Virus record (IMG/VR): IMGVR_UViG_3300044825_002175
Span: 1-20,021 of that record
DNA: 20,021 bases
Source of the DNA: a virus
Strand: one strand, 5' to 3'
A model generated the notes under the pieces. The model worked only from the letters and a program-made list of their open reading frames with translations. It did not search any database and had not been told where the DNA came from. Positions within the stretch are counted from its first letter, which is position 1; the number at the start of each line of letters is the position of its first letter. Below, one piece after another: positions 16,970 to 20,021 of the stretch. Made by a program: the position numbers and the translations under genes.

Positions 16970-17230
16970 TCAGACTCCACGTTCAGCCTGACGCGCGGCC
17001 TTGCGGGCGGCAGCTTTGGCGAGTTTCTGCGGAGACCACACCGCGTTGGTGATAGCCACGACGTCCGCGGGCTTCCCGTCCGTACTGTCACCGGGCTCGA
17101 GAACTTCGCGGTGGAATGTGCGGCTCAGCTCAACGCCATCCTCCTCGATGACCGTGGCGGTGCGAATGTGCACGTTGCCCTGTGCGTCGATGGTGGTCTG
17201 GTCGACCTCGGTTCGTTTGGTGATTGGCAT
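16970..17230 (-). CDS. Small unknown phage protein (86 aa)
   Basis: MPITKRTEVDQTTIDAQGN opens a mainly beta-strand N-terminal half (VHIRTATVIEEDG, residues 20-32), followed by a charged middle and a basic helical end rich in Ala, Lys and Arg (68-84). There is no membrane segment or signal. AGGAG lies seven bases before the ATG. Its place between the tail fibre and the lysis genes suggests a tail-fibre accessory or minor structural protein, but nothing in the sequence fixes a function. Confidence 0.75.
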   Translation of the reverse strand: MPITKRTEVDQTTIDAQGNVHIRTATVIEEDGVELSRTFHREVLEPGDSTDGKPADVVAITNAVWSPQKLAKAAARKAARQAERGV

Positions 17231-17253
17231 GGTTGACTCCTATGTAAACGCGC

Positions 17254-18804
17254 TCAGTCCACCCGGTACACACCGCTGATGACTACTAGACCTGACGAGC
17301 AAACCGCGATGCCGGTCGGTCCGCCGCCAGCCAGCGCCAGCTCGCGCAGGCCGAAAACAGTCGCGCCACCAGAAATGCCGCCGGGAAGAAAAGTCGTGTT
17401 AGCTGACATCGTGACTCCAAGATTCCACCCCGACAAAACACTGGCAACAACAGACGAAGATGCCGCAAACGGCAGACCCCCAACTTGCAACTGCCCTGTG
17501 CCGGTGTGCGAATTCCAGTACACCGACATGTCGATATACACCACGCCGCCGATCTTGACATACCGACCTTGCTGCGACAAATACCCCACGGTTCCGGCAG
17601 TCGACGAACCCAGAACAGTTGGCGTGAACGTCCCTTCTTCGTAGTCGTCCAAAGTGTTCGCGTCTGCGCTGGCCACCTGCGTCGCAGGGAACGTGATGCC
17701 GTCCGATGTCTGCAGCTTGGCGCCAGACGTGTTCTCGGTACCCGTACCAACAAGGAACCGGCCGGCGTGGTAGCTGCGTGCGGAGCCCGGGACATACAAG
17801 TTCCACTTGCCGGTGCCGGTGGTGACATTGCCGTAGTACCCGGCAATAAGCGTAGCAGCACCCGCCGAGATGTCGGTAGACAGGTAGTTGATCAGATTCG
17901 TGATCGTGGCACCAGAACCGTTACTGACTGCGGTGCTAAAAGCCGCCCCCGTTATTAGTGTGCCGGCTGCGCCCGTGCCAACTACACCTTGTATCCCGTA
18001 CATTGTCGACGCTGAAACAGCGTTTGCCAAATCTGCCGTACCACTGACACCAACTAGCGCTCCAGTACCTGCGTAACCTGTCACCCCGCGCGCCACCCCG
18101 ACCACCGCAGTCTTGGACACTGCCCCGGATGTGTTGTTGGCGCTGACAACGGTGTAATCGCCGTACTCGCTCACGGACGTCGAGGATAGGGTACCAACCG
18201 TGTACTTCAACACCGTCACGGCCGGCACTGAACCGAAACCAAAACGGCCACTGCTGTCGACTTCGAACCGCTTCGTGCCACCGGTTGCCCAAGCAAGCTG
18301 GTCCGCACCAGGCGAGTACATCCCCGTGTTTGGATCACCCGTGAACGCGTACGACGGGAACGCGGCGCCGCCGAGGCCTGCCACGATGTCGCCGTAGCAG
18401 ACGACCACGTTGGTTCCGTCGCAGCGCACCCAATACGTCCGGCCGTTGGGGATCACGACCCCGGTGCCCGACGCAGCGATGACCTGGATCGCCTGACTGC
18501 CCGTGGTGGCGTTCTCGATGATCCAGAGCTTGGGAACCAAAGGGACCACCACGTTGCGCTGCGCAGTCAGGGACACGCCGCTGGTGACGCGCAGCACCGC
18601 GCAGCGCGCCTCGTCAGACGTGCCGTTGAGCGCCGTCAGCGTGTAGTTGGCGTCCGAAGGCATCGACACCACCGCACGGCCGGCCACGGCCTGGTCGACC
18701 ATGTTGGTGATACTGTTGTTGATCTCCGTGCCCCAGGTGCCGAACAGATCCCCCGTCGTCGGGAGTGCCAGGCGCAGGGAGGCAGAGTAAAGCGAAGTTG
18801 CCAT
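17254..18804 (-). CDS. Tail fibre protein (516 aa)
   Basis: ATG 18804 follows the adaptor stop by four bases with AAGGGA upstream; an in-frame extension to 18984 is the adaptor in another frame. Residues 1-140 form a conserved attachment module (NGTSDEARCAVLRV at 60-73, IIENATTGSQAIQV at 95-108, WVRCDGTNVVVC at 125-136). PSYAFTGDPNTGMYSPGAD (150-168) and SSGRFGFG (184-191) are typical phage fibre modules. Residues 200-340 are Gly/Ala/Ser/Thr-rich and beta-like. The end contains LDDYEEGTFTPTVLG (385-399) and GRYVKIGGVVYIDM (413-426), a common fibre tip domain. There is no S74 chaperone here, unlike the second fibre. The repetitive central part is less G+C-rich by eye, which fits modular exchange. 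Confidence 0.85.
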   Translation of the reverse strand: MATSLYSASLRLALPTTGDLFGTWGTEINNSITNMVDQAVAGRAVVSMPSDANYTLTALNGTSDEARCAVLRVTSGVSLTAQRNVVVPLVPKLWIIENATTGSQAIQVIAASGTGVVIPNGRTYWVRCDGTNVVVCYGDIVAGLGGAAFPSYAFTGDPNTGMYSPGADQLAWATGGTKRFEVDSSGRFGFGSVPAVTVLKYTVGTLSSTSVSEYGDYTVVSANNTSGAVSKTAVVGVARGVTGYAGTGALVGVSGTADLANAVSASTMYGIQGVVGTGAAGTLITGAAFSTAVSNGSGATITNLINYLSTDISAGAATLIAGYYGNVTTGTGKWNLYVPGSARSYHAGRFLVGTGTENTSGAKLQTSDGITFPATQVASADANTLDDYEEGTFTPTVLGSSTAGTVGYLSQQGRYVKIGGVVYIDMSVYWNSHTGTGQLQVGGLPFAASSSVVASVLSGWNLGVTMSANTTFLPGGISGGATVFGLRELALAGGGPTGIAVCSSGLVVISGVYRVD

Positions 18805-18808
18805 ATGT

Positions 18809-19420
18809 CTATCCCTTGCGACGATACGTGTCAGTGCGCGAACGAGCTTCGCCAAAAGTCTTGAGCTGGCCAAGAGCCTCCATGTAGCTCTTGTTGTACA
18901 TCTCCACCACATCGGCCTCCTCCTTGAGGTACACCGCGGCGTCGCGCAACGCACCATACTGCAGCGCGAACTCGTAGTTGTCACCCAGCCAGGAGGTCTC
19001 GGTGTCGACGATCGACGGCGGATACCCCAGGTAGCGCAGCGTCGTAACGTATCCGGAATCCGGTACCGGCGCCAACAGCAGTGTGGTGGTGTCCTTCACT
19101 GCGTAGTAACGAGGGACACCTTGCGTCGTCGTGGGGTACGCCGTGGTCAGGAAACTGACCATCTTGGGGAGCAGGTACACCTCAGACCCGGACACCGTGA
19201 TAGCCAGGCTGTCGGTCGAGAGGAAGTCAGCCGGTACCGCGAGCGTGTTCACACCGGCCGTCATGGTGGGTGCCGACTGCAGCTGCGCCAGCGGCAGGTT
19301 CGCGTCGTTGATGATCCGCTTCTCCGTGGCACGGACGAAGTCGGGGATGTGCCCCTCGAACGACGTCTCGGCGTCAACCGCGAAGTCCAGGATGATCTGT
19401 TTGAGTTCGGTGTATGTCAA
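18809..19420 (-). CDS. Head-tail adaptor, SU10-adaptor type (203 aa)
   Basis: Recognisable features are the N-terminal helix (LTYTELKQIILDF), the FVRATEKRIINDANLPL segment, TLAVPADFLSTDSLAITV, YLLPKMVSFLTTAYP, GVPRYYAV with LLLAPVP, WLGDN, and a C-terminal helix with YMEALGQLKTFGEARSR. These match the phage adaptor family typified by SU10, as I remember it: a ring that binds the portal and carries tail parts. I place the start at TTG 19420, because a GAGGT site lies five bases upstream and the family sequence begins there. The ATG at 19504 would add 28 unrelated residues and run under the HNH ribosome site. It is the first - strand gene in the window; portal and capsid genes are expected beyond the right edge. 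Confidence 0.82.
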   Translation of the reverse strand: MTYTELKQIILDFAVDAETSFEGHIPDFVRATEKRIINDANLPLAQLQSAPTMTAGVNTLAVPADFLSTDSLAITVSGSEVYLLPKMVSFLTTAYPTTTQGVPRYYAVKDTTTLLLAPVPDSGYVTTLRYLGYPPSIVDTETSWLGDNYEFALQYGALRDAAVYLKEEADVVEMYNKSYMEALGQLKTFGEARSRTDTYRRKG

Positions 19421-19425
19421 GATGC

Positions 19426-19430
19426 ACCTC
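19426..19430 (-). promoter_or_regulatory. Ribosome-binding site that selects the TTG start of the adaptor
   Basis: GAGGT lies five bases before TTG 19420. No ATG or GTG in this frame has a comparable site, so it decides the start. Confidence 0.65.
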
Positions 19431-19447
19431 GCGCGTACAATGTCGCA

Positions 19448-19475
19448 ACCTCCGGAGCTGGCAGGCCCCGGAGGT
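19448..19475. repeat. Perfect 8-bp inverted repeat between divergent genes
   Basis: Arms ACCTCCGG (19448-19455) and CCGGAGGT (19468-19475) flank a 12-base loop. It lies in the 89-base gap between the leftward adaptor and the rightward HNH gene. No T-run follows on either strand, so it is a poor intrinsic terminator; a leader hairpin or protein-binding site is possible. Confidence 0.55.
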
Positions 19476-19495
19476 AACTTCCCAAACCTTTGTCT

Positions 19496-19500
19496 GGAGG
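19496..19500 (+). promoter_or_regulatory. Ribosome-binding site of the HNH gene
   Basis: GGAGG lies nine bases before ATG 19510 and decides that start over the in-frame ATG at 19414, which would add 32 residues overlapping the start of the adaptor gene. Confidence 0.75.
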
Positions 19501-19509
19501 ACAAGCGGC

Positions 19510-20013
19510 ATGAGCAAAAACATTATCCCACTGACGGCGGAACGTCTGCACGAACTGCTGCACTACGACCCGGAGACGGGTGTATTCACGTGGCGTGTTC
19601 GACGCCGCCCTCACATGTGCGTCGGCGCTGTTGCAGGGTGCGCAATGGATAACTACTGGTGCGTCCGGATTGATAACCGACCGTACCGTGCGCACAGGCT
19701 TGCCTGGTTTTACGTGCACGGCGCGTGGCCGCTCGATCTTGTGGATCATATAGACGGCGACGGGCGCAACAACCGCATAAAAAACCTGCGCGAAGCGACG
19801 CACGCGACGAACGCACAAAGCCAGCGTCGCGCGCGCAAAGACAACAAAACGGGTTTTCTCGGCGTCGCCTACTACAAAGCCAATAACACGTACACAGCCC
19901 AGATACGCCTCAACGGCGCTAAAAAGCATCTGGGCTACTTTACAACCGCCGCAGCCGCCCACAACGCATACCTCGATGCAAAACGACGGGGGCACCCCGC
20001 CTGTGCTATTTGA
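19510..20013 (+). CDS. HNH homing-type endonuclease with C-terminal AP2 domain (167 aa)
   Basis: The N-terminal part has LHYDPETGVFTWRV (17-30), typical of this family. The HNH nuclease core runs through YRAHRLAWFYVHG (59-71) and VDHIDGDGRNNRIKNLRE (78-95), with the His-Asn metal-finger residues in place (H80, N88, N92). An AP2-type DNA-binding domain follows (114-160: TGFLGVAYYKANNTYTAQI, LGYFTTAAAAHNAYLDA). Free-standing enzymes of this kind cut allelic sites in related phages and copy themselves in. It is coded opposite to every structural gene here, is less strongly biased to G/C third positions, and sits alone between structural genes, all signs of a mobile insertion. It looks intact. 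Confidence 0.9.
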   Translation: MSKNIIPLTAERLHELLHYDPETGVFTWRVRRRPHMCVGAVAGCAMDNYWCVRIDNRPYRAHRLAWFYVHGAWPLDLVDHIDGDGRNNRIKNLREATHATNAQSQRRARKDNKTGFLGVAYYKANNTYTAQIRLNGAKKHLGYFTTAAAAHNAYLDAKRRGHPACAI

Positions 20014-20021
20014 GTTCATGT

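Noticed and set aside
12653-18804. Diversity-generating retroelement acting on one of the fibre genes
   Set aside because: No reverse transcriptase and no template/variable repeat pair seen in the window.
19436-19441. TACAAT as a -10 promoter element for the HNH gene
   Set aside because: Close to consensus, but no acceptable -35 lies 16-18 bases upstream.
19417-20019. 200-codon - strand open frame opposite the HNH gene
   Set aside because: Most of it is antisense to a clear HNH-AP2 protein. Only its last 26 codons are of interest and are treated as a finding.
1-20021. tRNA genes, CRISPR arrays, insertion sequences or an integrase
   Set aside because: None visible on either strand; nearly all sequence is accounted for by coding genes.

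Overview
The window is a stretch of a high-GC tailed bacteriophage (or prophage). It holds the structural and lysis module of what is probably a short-tailed, podovirus-like phage of a Gram-negative host. The tail type is inferred from an SU10-type head-tail adaptor, a P22 gp10-like tail stabilisation protein and the lack of any tape-measure, tube or sheath gene. The Gram-negative host follows from a nested i-spanin/o-spanin pair. The strong G/C preference at third codon positions and the protein style fit a proteobacterial host, but I cannot name a genus. No integrase, terminase, portal or major capsid gene lies in the window; the last three are expected beyond the right edge.

Layout, read leftward in the direction of transcription. 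At the right edge a small HNH-AP2 homing-type endonuclease (19510-20013) is coded on the + strand, against the flow. From 19420 down to 129 everything lies on the - strand in one almost gapless operon: head-tail adaptor, tail fibre, a small unknown protein, a lysis cassette (coiled-coil tail-anchored membrane protein, small two-helix holin candidate, GH24 endolysin, Rz with Rz1 embedded), the P22 gp10-like tail protein, a second fibre with an S74 self-cleaving chaperone, three low-complexity virion proteins, and a 3030-residue giant that fills almost half the window. At the left edge the end of a + strand gene appears to run convergently into the 3' end of the giant gene. Most junctions are 1-4 base stop/start overlaps, which points to translational coupling along one long late transcript.

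How the genes probably work together: the adaptor and the gp10-like protein build the portal-proximal tail; the two fibres bind the host; the three small virion proteins and the giant are probably packaged or ejected components. The giant has an Ala/Gly-rich hydrophobic N-terminal region, very long coiled coils, an HExxH metallopeptidase domain and an LPD38-like C-terminal region. That is the plan of a phage 'polyvalent' protein delivered with the DNA, and it is the most interesting object here. The lysis cassette sits between structural genes, so lysis proteins would be made with late virion proteins. I see no tRNA, rRNA, CRISPR, reverse transcriptase or insertion sequence, and no gene-free stretch longer than about 90 bases.
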